Shown here piece after piece: positions 8,641 to 15,507 of a stretch of 64,000 nucleotides of DNA (position 1 is the stretch's first letter; every line of letters starts with the position of its first letter). Location of the stretch: assembly GCA_965230045.1 (NCBI GenBank), contig OZ245940.1, positions 3,658,001 through 3,722,000 on the forward strand, written 5' to 3'. Source of the DNA: G963662905 sp965230045 (lineage in GTDB: Bacteria > Bacteroidota > Bacteroidia > Bacteroidales > WRLA01). Position numbers and translations under genes: made by a program. The notes under the pieces were generated by a model. The model ran no database searches. It was given only the letters and a program-made list of their open reading frames with translations, and was not told the DNA's origin.

Positions 8641-9339
8641 TTATATCAAAACCGTAATGATATAATACAGGCCAATCAATATGAAGAGCAGTGCGATAAT
8701 CCTGCGAAACCACAATTCAAACGATTTCAGTCTGTTGTAGAATTTACCGAGCGAGCCTACCCCAAAAGCAATCAGCCATGCAAAAATAATCACAGGAATT
8801 CCGGTAGCCAGGGCAAAAACTGCTGGCAGGTACAGTCCGCTGCTACTGGATATGGTCATTGGGATGAGCATACCAAAATACAATACGCCACTGTAAGGGC
8901 AAAATGCCAGGGCAAAAACAATGCCCAGGAGCAATACGCCCCAGAAGCCTGAATTGGCTTTGTTCTCCATCTTTTCGGTAAGTGAGCCAATACCCGGGAT
9001 ATTTAGTTTGATAAGGCCCAACATAAAGAGGCCAACGACCACCAAGAGAGGCCCGAGAATTTTTTCGCCCCATTCCTGAAAGAATGAAGACAACTCAAAC
9101 TGACTGGCACCAAAATAGAAAATCAAACCAATCGCAGTATAGCTCACCGCCCTTCCGAGTGTATAGACCAAACCACTCATGAATACCCGCCGTTGACTGC
9201 CAATATCCTTACTGATATAACCAATAGCAGTAATATTCGTAGCCAGTGGGCATGGGCTGATTGCCGTCATCAGTCCCAGCAAAAAGGCACTTAAGACCGG
9301 CAGTTGAGAATTCTCAAAAAGTGATTGCAAAAACTCCAT
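8641..9339 (-). CDS. CcdA/DsbD-like membrane protein, ArsG-type arsenical efflux family
   Basis: A 232-residue membrane protein with six predicted spans, of the cytochrome c biogenesis CcdA/DsbD superfamily. Paired motifs are ISPCPLATNITAIG near residue 28 and AFCPYSGVLYFGML near residue 146, each with the Cys-Pro pair that in CcdA shuttles electrons across the membrane. In ars clusters this type is annotated as ArsG (aromatic arsenical efflux). Its ATG overlaps the stop codon of the upstream thioredoxin-like gene by one base (TAATG), so they are translationally coupled. Thiol-electron transfer or arsenical export remain alternatives. Confidence 0.72.
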   Translation of the reverse strand: MEFLQSLFENSQLPVLSAFLLGLMTAISPCPLATNITAIGYISKDIGSQRRVFMSGLVYTLGRAVSYTAIGLIFYFGASQFELSSFFQEWGEKILGPLLVVVGLFMLGLIKLNIPGIGSLTEKMENKANSGFWGVLLLGIVFALAFCPYSGVLYFGMLIPMTISSSSGLYLPAVFALATGIPVIIFAWLIAFGVGSLGKFYNRLKSFELWFRRIIALLFILIGLYYIITVLI

Positions 9340-9788
9340 TAGTTCAGCATTGGTTCGATGGTTGACTTAATTTTATCTTTTAATTTATCAGGATTCGTAC
9401 GGGCATTCAGGAAAGCAATATTGGTCAGGTTTACGGCTTCTTTGCCATTTTTCATTACCAGCAGTGTTTGCCCACTAATTCTGTACTTTTTAATTAAGGG
9501 ATTATCCTTTTCTTCTTCACGGTTAATGGATTCGAAAGCAACTTTATCGCCAAAAAACTCCTGAACAGCCTCTTTTGACACTGATTCCACTGCCTGGCAG
9601 GTGGCGCAACGCCTTGTGGCATGGAAATAATAGACTTTAACTCCATCTTCCTGGTTTACAGCCGATTTTTGGCTTTCAGCTTTTTTTGAACCACACCCTT
9701 TTTTGGCGGCATCTGCGCAGCATTGTGCATTCAGGTTAAGGGCAAAACCAAAACAAATAACCAGCAGGCTTAAAATAATTTTTTTCAT
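9339..9788 (-). CDS. Exported thioredoxin-like protein, ArsF-type
   Basis: About 149 residues starting at the MKK of 9788, which gives a clean signal peptide (MKKIILSLLVICFG to LNAQ). Upstream ATGs would lie inside the preceding gene's end. After the signal come a Cys-rich stretch (CCADAAKKGCGSKK) and a thioredoxin-like domain with the redox motif RRCATC. The family is found with ArsG-type permeases and has been called ArsF. It probably passes electrons to or from the CcdA-like partner encoded next. It overlaps that gene by one base. Confidence 0.7.
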   Translation of the reverse strand: MKKIILSLLVICFGFALNLNAQCCADAAKKGCGSKKAESQKSAVNQEDGVKVYYFHATRRCATCQAVESVSKEAVQEFFGDKVAFESINREEEKDNPLIKKYRISGQTLLVMKNGKEAVNLTNIAFLNARTNPDKLKDKIKSTIEPMLN

Positions 9789-9798
9789 GTTCAGCATA

Positions 9799-10032
9799 TT
9801 ATTGATTAAGTAATTGAGCAATTGCATCCACAGAAGGCACTTTACCTTTCAGCACTACTTTGCCATCTACCACAAGAGCCGGAGTTGTCATAACGCCAAA
9901 CTTCATGATTTCCGTAATATCTTCCACTTTTGAAATTGAAGCATCAATTCCATTTTTTTCTACGGCTGTTCGCGTAGCTTTCTCAAGGCTTTTGCATTTT
10001 GCACAGCCTGTTCCTAATACTTTAATGTCCAT
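9799..10032 (-). CDS. Small thioredoxin/glutaredoxin-like redox protein
   Basis: A 77-residue cytosolic protein of the small redox-active disulfide family (MTH895/TM0996 type). The active site is GTGCAKCKSLE near residue 8, and the cis-proline motif is TTPALVVDG near residue 54. It is placed between arsR and the exported thioredoxin-like gene, with short gaps on both sides. A role in reducing arsenicals or the CcdA-like protein is inferred from context. Confidence 0.8.
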   Translation of the reverse strand: MDIKVLGTGCAKCKSLEKATRTAVEKNGIDASISKVEDITEIMKFGVMTTPALVVDGKVVLKGKVPSVDAIAQLLNQ

Positions 10033-10074
10033 ATAATATTGATTTTGATCCCTTTTGAAGGGATGGTTAATAAT

Positions 10075-10377
10075 TTACAGTTCAAAAAAATCTTTAAAAT
10101 ATTTCCGTGCTTTTTCCCAGTTCTCACGCTGGATACAATATTTGATTTTTGGGGCTTCTGTCTCGCCCTGTATCAAGCCCGCATATTTGAGTTCTTTCAG
10201 ATGTTGCGATAAAGTTGAGCGAGCAATGGGCAATTCCTCAAAAAGGTCACCACTATAGCAGCAAGAATTCATCACCGCCAGTTTCCGAATTATATAAAGG
10301 CGCACTGGATGTCCGAGTGCTTTGGCAATACGCGCCAGTTCTTCAGTCATTTCAGGATATTCGAAATCTTCTTTCAT
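10075..10377 (-). CDS. arsR: ArsR/SmtB-family transcriptional repressor
   Basis: A 100-residue winged-helix regulator: ALGHPVRLYIIRKLA, then RSTLSQHLKELKYAGLI as recognition helix. The pair CC (MNSCCYSG, near residues 38-39), just before the recognition helix, may serve as an arsenic/antimony sensor; it differs from the classic ELCVCDL motif. It is the first gene of the cluster. A perfect 9-bp-arm dyad abuts its start codon, consistent with autorepression that lifts on metalloid binding. Confidence 0.85.
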   Translation of the reverse strand: MKEDFEYPEMTEELARIAKALGHPVRLYIIRKLAVMNSCCYSGDLFEELPIARSTLSQHLKELKYAGLIQGETEAPKIKYCIQRENWEKARKYFKDFFEL

Positions 10378-10379
10378 AT

Positions 10380-10406
10380 CGTTATTTTATATTTCGCAAA
10401 ATAACG
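10380..10406. promoter_or_regulatory. ArsR operator dyad
   Basis: CGTTATTTT (10380-10388) and AAAATAACG (10398-10406) are perfect 9-bp inverted repeats separated by 9 bases. They end two bases before the arsR start codon, so a bound repressor would block transcription or initiation. Confidence 0.7.
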
Positions 10407-10459
10407 AAATGATTTTCGATCATGCAAGTTTTCACGAGATATTTAAACGGATTTCAAAA

Positions 10460-10981
10460 TTAGTTTGGGGGGATATCCTTATGCTTGCCACCTGTTTTAA
10501 AGGTATAGTATCGTTGAGCTATATAACTGTATGCCACAACAATAACAGTCGTAATCATTTTGGAAGGCGTTGGTGAAATATGGCAGTATTCCACGAAAAA
10601 TTTCAAGCAGATATAATTTAGAATAATGGAACCAAAAACTACCACGCCATATCGAAACAACTGAATACGACCTTTTAGATGGGAAGTACTGAAAGTAACA
10701 TATTTTGCCAGGAAAAAACCCGTAAGGAATGTAATAGGGAAAACGAAAAGGAAAGCAGCTATATGCCCACTTACTGCAAAAAGGCCAAAATCAACGATCT
10801 GTTGGTTCAGGATAAAATTATAACAAAGGAAATAGAGCAAAATATCCAAAGCTGTATTTGCACCGCCAGTAGCCGCATAACGAAAAACCTCTCTGGGCAT
10901 AAAATGCAGGAAAGGGAAATAGAACCAATCAACAAATTTAGTAAGGCTAGCTCCGAGTTTCTCCAACAAAAAATTCATCAT
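10460..10981 (-). CDS. GtrA-like membrane protein
   Basis: About 173 residues from the ATG at 10981 (an upstream TTG is possible). Four membrane spans match the GtrA/PF04138 pattern: FRYAATGGANTALDILLYFLCYNF, then FPITFLTGFFLAKYVTF, RYGVVVFGSIILNY, and the end YIAQRYYTFK. The family is thought to help flip polyprenol-linked sugars for cell-envelope polysaccharide modification. No glycosyltransferase partner is adjacent, so its substrate is unknown. It is divergent from the VOC gene. Confidence 0.82.
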   Translation of the reverse strand: MMNFLLEKLGASLTKFVDWFYFPFLHFMPREVFRYAATGGANTALDILLYFLCYNFILNQQIVDFGLFAVSGHIAAFLFVFPITFLTGFFLAKYVTFSTSHLKGRIQLFRYGVVVFGSIILNYICLKFFVEYCHISPTPSKMITTVIVVAYSYIAQRYYTFKTGGKHKDIPPN

Positions 10982-11117
10982 GTAGAAATTAGGCCGCAAA
11001 GGAACAAAAAATCAAGGCATGAAGCTTTAAGAATTAACATCAATTATGATAAGCATTGCAAGGCATTTCCAATAAAAGCCGATTCAATGCGTTTTGCATA
11101 AACGAAAACAGAATACT

Positions 11118-11504
11118 ATGATGAGGATTGATCATCTGGCAATTTGGTGCCGCGAGCTCGAAAAACAAAAATCGTTTTATACACATTATTTCGGCTTTAA
11201 AGCAGGTAACCAATATCAAAACACAAAAAAGGGCTTTCGCTCGTATTTTCTGAACCTGGAAGACGGAGCCCGCATTGAACTGATGCACAGGGAGGATATA
11301 AAGGAAGAAGCGCCAAAGGGACATTATTTCGGCATGGCCCATATTGCGATTTCTGTTGGCAGCAGGAAGAAAGTAAGTGAGCTTACAGCACAAATCGGGG
11401 AAGATGGTTACGAAATTATTGGCGAACCCAGGACTACCGGCGATGGATATTTTGAAAGTATTATCAGCGATCCGGAAGGAAATTGGATTGAAATTACCGA
11501 ATAG
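11118..11504 (+). CDS. VOC (glyoxalase/bleomycin resistance) family protein
   Basis: A 128-residue single-domain vicinal oxygen chelate protein. It has the two beta-alpha-beta-beta-beta modules, with metal-ligand candidates MRIDHLAIWC (His), ARIELM (Glu), MAHIAISV (His) and NWIEITE (Glu), a complete set for a dimeric metalloenzyme. I start at the ATG pair of 11118 because MMRIDHLAIW begins the fold directly. The substrate cannot be predicted; it could be a glyoxalase-I-like lyase or a resistance protein. It is followed by a long perfect hairpin. Confidence 0.8.
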   Translation: MMRIDHLAIWCRELEKQKSFYTHYFGFKAGNQYQNTKKGFRSYFLNLEDGARIELMHREDIKEEAPKGHYFGMAHIAISVGSRKKVSELTAQIGEDGYEIIGEPRTTGDGYFESIISDPEGNWIEITE

Positions 11505-11542
11505 ATACAATCACTTTTCCTCATAAAGCGGGAATTTATGTC

Positions 11543-11588
11543 TATAATCTTAAAAAAAGTAGTATATGCTACTTTTTTTAAGATTATA
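11543..11588. terminator. 46-bp perfect hairpin between VOC and AbiL-like genes
   Basis: Arms at 11543-11562 and 11569-11588 are perfectly complementary over 20 bases, with loop TATATG. The A-run and T-run lie inside the stem, not after it, so this is an unusual terminator, or a regulatory hairpin in front of the next operon. Confidence 0.6.
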
Positions 11589-11653
11589 AACCCATAAAAT
11601 TACCTCTATATTTTTTAAATTTGCAAAAAAATCTACAAAATGAAGAATATAAC

Positions 11654-11684
11654 TTGACAAGAGCCGAAAAAAGATGTAATTTTG
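11654..11684 (+). promoter_or_regulatory. Bacteroidota-type promoter of the AbiL-like operon
   Basis: TTGACA (11654-11659) and TAATTTTG (11677-11684) match the -33 TTG and -7 TAnnTTTG boxes with 20 bases between them. The ATG follows at 11702, giving a very short leader. Confidence 0.65.
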
Positions 11685-11701
11685 GGGTTTGAGAAAAAGA
11701 G

Positions 11702-12973
11702 ATGATCGAATTATTTAGCATAAAAAATTTTTTGTCGTTTAAAAATGAAGCACGTATTTCATTCAAAGCGAGCAAAGACAAGCATCTGGAAGATTATCAT
11801 ATAGCCAATCCAGGGGAAGACACACGCCTGCTAAGACTGGGCATTATTTATGGTTACAATGCTTCCGGGAAGTCTAATTTTATTGAAGCCTTTCAATTCC
11901 TAAAACAATTTTGGTTCCGGGCTACAAGCAACAAAGACGAAAATACGGCGCCTACCCCATTTCTACTTGATCATCAGAGCAGGCTTTCGCCCAGTGAATT
12001 TCAGATCATATTCTATTATTTGGGGAACAAATACCAATATAAGCTCAGCATATACAAAAATATTGTAATCCATGAGGAGCTCAATTACTATCCGGGCATG
12101 CGTCCGGCAAATGCTTTTGTGCGAAGCTACGAAAACGGAACATCCAAAATAAGCTACGGCAGCAAAATTCAAATAAGCAACAGAGCTATTGAAGAAATTG
12201 AAATTAAATGCCTTCCCAATATGTCGCTTTTTGCTGCATTAAACCAAATCAATATCAATATCCCGGTATTGATCGATGCTGCCCATTGGATGAAAAACCA
12301 TCTGATGCATGCCATTACGCCCCAGAGCCGATTAACAGAATACACCGAGAATCTCATCCGCAGCAATGCATACCTTAAAGAGGAAGTTATTTCGTTTTTA
12401 AATGAGGCCGATTTCAATATAACGGACCTTAAGTCGGAAGAGATCATTCAGCAGGCAAATGAAAACGAATATCCATATTATAGCAACAGCTTAAAATACA
12501 ACAAAATACACGGATCACCTTATTCAAACCACCAATCGGGGCATACCGGCTTTACGCATTTTGTGCGCAACAACAAAAAGGACGAATTTTACGAGCTTTC
12601 CCTTGATATGCAATCAGAGGGTACAAAAAGGGTATTTGGTTTATCGGGCGCGCTTTTTGAGAGCCTAAAAAACAACGCTTTTCTTTGCATCGATGAAATT
12701 GAATCCAAACTGCACCCCCGCCTTATTGAGTACATACTGGAGCGTTTTTTAAGGCAACAAACTCATTCACAACTGCTTTTAACGACCCATTATGATAATC
12801 TTTTCGACGAAACCGACCTTTTACGCAAGGACAATTTCTGGTTTACCGAAAAAAACGAAGACGGATCAAGCCATATTTATGCATTAAGCGTATTTAAAGG
12901 ATTAAACAGGGTATCATCCCTGCAAAAAGCGTATAAATTCGGGAAATTTGGAGCCATACCCAACATTGGTTAA
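11702..12973 (+). CDS. AAA15-family ATPase, AbiLi/RloA-like
   Basis: A 423-residue ABC/SMC-type ATPase of the AAA15 (OLD-like) group. Walker A is GYNASGKSN (residues 51-59), the signature-like region is LDMQSEGTKRVFGLSGAL, and Walker B is AFLCIDEIESKLHP, followed by the H-loop LLTTHYDNL. No TOPRIM domain is fused; instead the next gene encodes an RloB-type TOPRIM-like protein. AAA15 plus RloB pairs include the lactococcal AbiL abortive-infection system and RloAB genes in restriction loci. A role in phage defence is inferred from this pairing. It has its own promoter. Confidence 0.82.
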   Translation: MIELFSIKNFLSFKNEARISFKASKDKHLEDYHIANPGEDTRLLRLGIIYGYNASGKSNFIEAFQFLKQFWFRATSNKDENTAPTPFLLDHQSRLSPSEFQIIFYYLGNKYQYKLSIYKNIVIHEELNYYPGMRPANAFVRSYENGTSKISYGSKIQISNRAIEEIEIKCLPNMSLFAALNQININIPVLIDAAHWMKNHLMHAITPQSRLTEYTENLIRSNAYLKEEVISFLNEADFNITDLKSEEIIQQANENEYPYYSNSLKYNKIHGSPYSNHQSGHTGFTHFVRNNKKDEFYELSLDMQSEGTKRVFGLSGALFESLKNNAFLCIDEIESKLHPRLIEYILERFLRQQTHSQLLLTTHYDNLFDETDLLRKDNFWFTEKNEDGSSHIYALSVFKGLNRVSSLQKAYKFGKFGAIPNIG

Positions 12974-12983
12974 AGCACTGGAA

Positions 12984-13541
12984 ATGAAATTACGTGATTC
13001 AATATTTGTGATTGGCGAAGGCGAAACCGAGAAATTTTATTTTTCTCACCTCAAACAGATTAAAGGATACAGTTACACCATCAGGCCACGGTTTTTTTCC
13101 AACAACAGCATCTATTATATTGCCCGACAAACGGAAAACCTGCTTCTTGCTGACGTACGGGTTATCAGCGTTTTTGATGCGGATGTAGCCCAACGCAATC
13201 AAAAGGAAGCGACACTCCTGGTAAACTACAAAAAGAAATATAACCGAAACAAAAACGTAATCATCTGCGACAGTCTGCCTTCGATTGAATTCTGGTTTTT
13301 ATTGCACTATCAAAAGACAAACCGCATATTCCCAAATTACCAATCCATCCAAAAGGAGTTACGCAATCATATCAAAAAATACGACAAAAACATCAAATTC
13401 CTAAAAAACAACGAATGGGTCAATGCGTTGGCTTCGCTCCAACATATAGCGGTCAAAAACGCACAACAGCTGCCCAAATCAGCCTCATATTCAAACATCT
13501 ACAAAGCGGTTAAACTACTGGAAACTGCTCAAAAATTTTAA
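12984..13541 (+). CDS. RloB-family protein, AbiLii-like effector partner
   Basis: A 185-residue RloB domain protein. The N-terminal FVIGEGETEKFYFSHL is the TOPRIM-like acidic motif, and VISVFDADV supplies the second acidic pair; SLPSIEFWFLLHY is the conserved RloB motif. I use the ATG at 12984; a TTG at 12948 would overlap the ATPase end. It is probably a nuclease or RNA-acting effector controlled by the AAA15 ATPase. It lies 10 bases after that gene and one base before the DHFR-like gene. Confidence 0.8.
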   Translation: MKLRDSIFVIGEGETEKFYFSHLKQIKGYSYTIRPRFFSNNSIYYIARQTENLLLADVRVISVFDADVAQRNQKEATLLVNYKKKYNRNKNVIICDSLPSIEFWFLLHYQKTNRIFPNYQSIQKELRNHIKKYDKNIKFLKNNEWVNALASLQHIAVKNAQQLPKSASYSNIYKAVKLLETAQKF

Positions 13542-13542
13542 A

Positions 13543-14085
13543 ATGAAAAAGCAAAACTACGTATTTATTGCCTGTAGTATAGACGGCTACATCGCTGACA
13601 AAAATGGCGAAATAGACTGGCTCAACAGCGTTCCAAATCCTGAAAACAAGGATCTGGGATTTACAGATTTTTTTAATCGTATTGACGCCATACTCATGGG
13701 GCGCAATACATTTGAAAAGGTATGCAGCTTTGATATCGAATGGCCATATCAGGTCCCGGTTTTTGTATTAAGCAATACGTTGAAAGAAATCCCGGTAAAA
13801 TACAGAAAATTCGCCGAGCTGGTCAATGGATCCGTTAGTGAGGTCTCTGAATACATCCATTCCAGGGGATATACCAAAATCTATATTGACGGTGGAAAAA
13901 CCATCCAGAGTTTTCTGGCCGCAGAGCTGATCGATGAAATTATTATCAGCACTATTCCGGTTATTTTAGGCGGTGGAGTTCCCCTTTTTGGTAAATTAAA
14001 CAAAATGCAGCAATACGAGCTATCATGGACAAAGACCTATTTGGATGAAATTGTACAAACTTCTTATGCCCGCAAAAAAGGCTGA
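13543..14085 (+). CDS. DHFR/RibD C-terminal family oxidoreductase
   Basis: A 180-residue protein of the RibD C-terminal/dihydrofolate-reductase-like family: FIACSIDGYIADKNGEIDWL at the start, ILMGRNTFEKV near residue 50, and IYIDGGKTIQSFL near residue 109 for NADPH binding. It differs from folate-pathway FolA. Its start is one base after the RloB stop, so it is probably cotranscribed with the AbiL-like pair. This may be chance readthrough or a real third component; no literature link is known to me. Confidence 0.8.
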   Translation: MKKQNYVFIACSIDGYIADKNGEIDWLNSVPNPENKDLGFTDFFNRIDAILMGRNTFEKVCSFDIEWPYQVPVFVLSNTLKEIPVKYRKFAELVNGSVSEVSEYIHSRGYTKIYIDGGKTIQSFLAAELIDEIIISTIPVILGGGVPLFGKLNKMQQYELSWTKTYLDEIVQTSYARKKG

Positions 14086-14154
14086 CCCTTTCACAATTCT
14101 GCAGAAAACGGCATTCTTTTTTACTACATTTGAGCTCTAAAATCATTTTTAAAA

Positions 14155-14802
14155 ATGTCGAGGAACAAAAAGACACGCTTAGGCATTGAGTTTATACTAT
14201 TCTTTATCGGTATTCCTCTATTCATTTTTTTTGAAAAAAATTTGATTCATCCAACAATCATCCTTCCTCCTGTTTTAATTGCGCTCATACTCTACTTTCG
14301 GAAGCAAAAGAATTTTAATGCCAAAGATTTAATCCGCCTGGATATTGATAAAAATTGCTGGATAAAACAAATCCTTCTTGTGCTGGTTTCTTTCGCATTC
14401 CTCATTGGATATGTCCTGCTTTTTGAGCCAGCAAACCTTTTCAACCTTCCCAAAGGGAACAAAAGCATCTGGCTGGCCATGTTGTTTTTCTATCCGGTAT
14501 TTTCAGCATTTGGGCAGGAGGTTATTTATCGGAAATTCCTTTTTATGCGCTATCAAGGGCTTTTTCCCCGGAAATGGCAAATAATCCTGGCCAGTGGAAT
14601 CGTATTTAGCTTTGTACACATAATATATTTTAGTGTGCTTTCGCTCATACTCACCTTGATTTTAGGCCTTTACCTGGCATGGCTTTATGACAAAAGCGGG
14701 AGCGTAATGTTGACCAGCATTTTGCATGGCATCTTAGGCTGGCTGATTTTTACGGTGGGCCTTGGCCAGCATTTCTGGCTGGATATGATGAAATGGATAT
14801 AA
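14155..14802 (+). CDS. CPBP-family intramembrane glutamic endopeptidase
   Basis: A 215-residue membrane protein with about six to seven spans. CPBP/Rce1 motifs are visible: GQEVIYRKFLF (motif 1, one Glu of the usual EExxxR replaced by Gln), FVHIIYF (motif 2 His), and HGILGW (motif 3 His). These enzymes act on prenylated proteins or peptides, or serve in bacteriocin self-immunity. The Q for E change in motif 1 might reduce activity, though the second Glu is the catalytic one in Rce1. It is 12 bases upstream of the ceramidase gene. Confidence 0.78.
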   Translation: MSRNKKTRLGIEFILFFIGIPLFIFFEKNLIHPTIILPPVLIALILYFRKQKNFNAKDLIRLDIDKNCWIKQILLVLVSFAFLIGYVLLFEPANLFNLPKGNKSIWLAMLFFYPVFSAFGQEVIYRKFLFMRYQGLFPRKWQIILASGIVFSFVHIIYFSVLSLILTLILGLYLAWLYDKSGSVMLTSILHGILGWLIFTVGLGQHFWLDMMKWI

Positions 14803-14814
14803 AACTTTCAAATT

Positions 14815-15474
14815 ATGATCTACCCTATTTATTGCGAACAAGCAGCATTTTCAGGTATTTTTGAGCCCTTAAACGGAATAACCAATTTTGCCTTTATCAT
14901 TGCCGGGATCCTATTACTTTTAAGGCTCAGGAAGAAATCCATCCAAAGTTTAGCGGCCAGAACGCTTGCTGTTATGCTCATTTGTGTTGGCATTGGAAGT
15001 CTGGCCTGGCACACCTACCGTAACGATTTCACATTCTGGATTGATACGATCCCGATTTATCTCTTTGTTGTATATTACCTTTGGGTTTATGTAAGCCATT
15101 CGGCTCAAAAGCTCCCGCTACGTATTTTGTTTTTTCTGGGATTTTTTATTTATACGCCCGTGCTGATTTACCTTTTCAGGGATTTGCAAGACACAAAAGT
15201 ATTGGGCAACGGCAGCCTGGAATATATTTCTGCCATAAGTTATTTCGCCGTACTCCAGCTTTACAACCAGTTTAACCGAAAAGAATTGGTCAGGCCTTCT
15301 TTTATTGTTGTATTTCTTTTTATGGTTTCACTGGTTTTCAGGCAACTGGATTTAATTTCCTGCGATGCTTTTGGTTTCGGCACACATTTCATGTGGCATA
15401 TATTTAATGCGATTGTGCTGTACAGCTTTGTGCACATCCTCTATCTGCATAACATAAAAAAACCCGAAGCCTGA
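14815..15474 (+). CDS. Alkaline ceramidase-like membrane hydrolase (CREST superfamily)
   Basis: A 219-residue, seven-span membrane protein. The zinc-site pattern of alkaline ceramidases is present: GSLAWHTY near residue 61 (Ser and His), WIDTIPIYL (Asp), and THFMWHIFNA near residue 191 (two His). The family hydrolyses ceramide to sphingosine and fatty acid. Bacteroidota make sphingolipids, so lipid turnover is a reasonable role. It is cotranscribed with the CPBP protease gene, and its stop codon lies within the terminator hairpin. Confidence 0.8.
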   Translation: MIYPIYCEQAAFSGIFEPLNGITNFAFIIAGILLLLRLRKKSIQSLAARTLAVMLICVGIGSLAWHTYRNDFTFWIDTIPIYLFVVYYLWVYVSHSAQKLPLRILFFLGFFIYTPVLIYLFRDLQDTKVLGNGSLEYISAISYFAVLQLYNQFNRKELVRPSFIVVFLFMVSLVFRQLDLISCDAFGFGTHFMWHIFNAIVLYSFVHILYLHNIKKPEA

Positions 15475-15487
15475 GCCCCGGGTTTAA
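15455..15487 (-). terminator. Terminator between convergent ceramidase and LruC genes
   Basis: AAACCCG pairs with CGGGTTT; on the minus strand the stem is followed by seven T, so it best serves the LruC gene. Confidence 0.75.
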
Positions 15488-15507
15488 TCAAAACAATGCG
15501 GATACGT

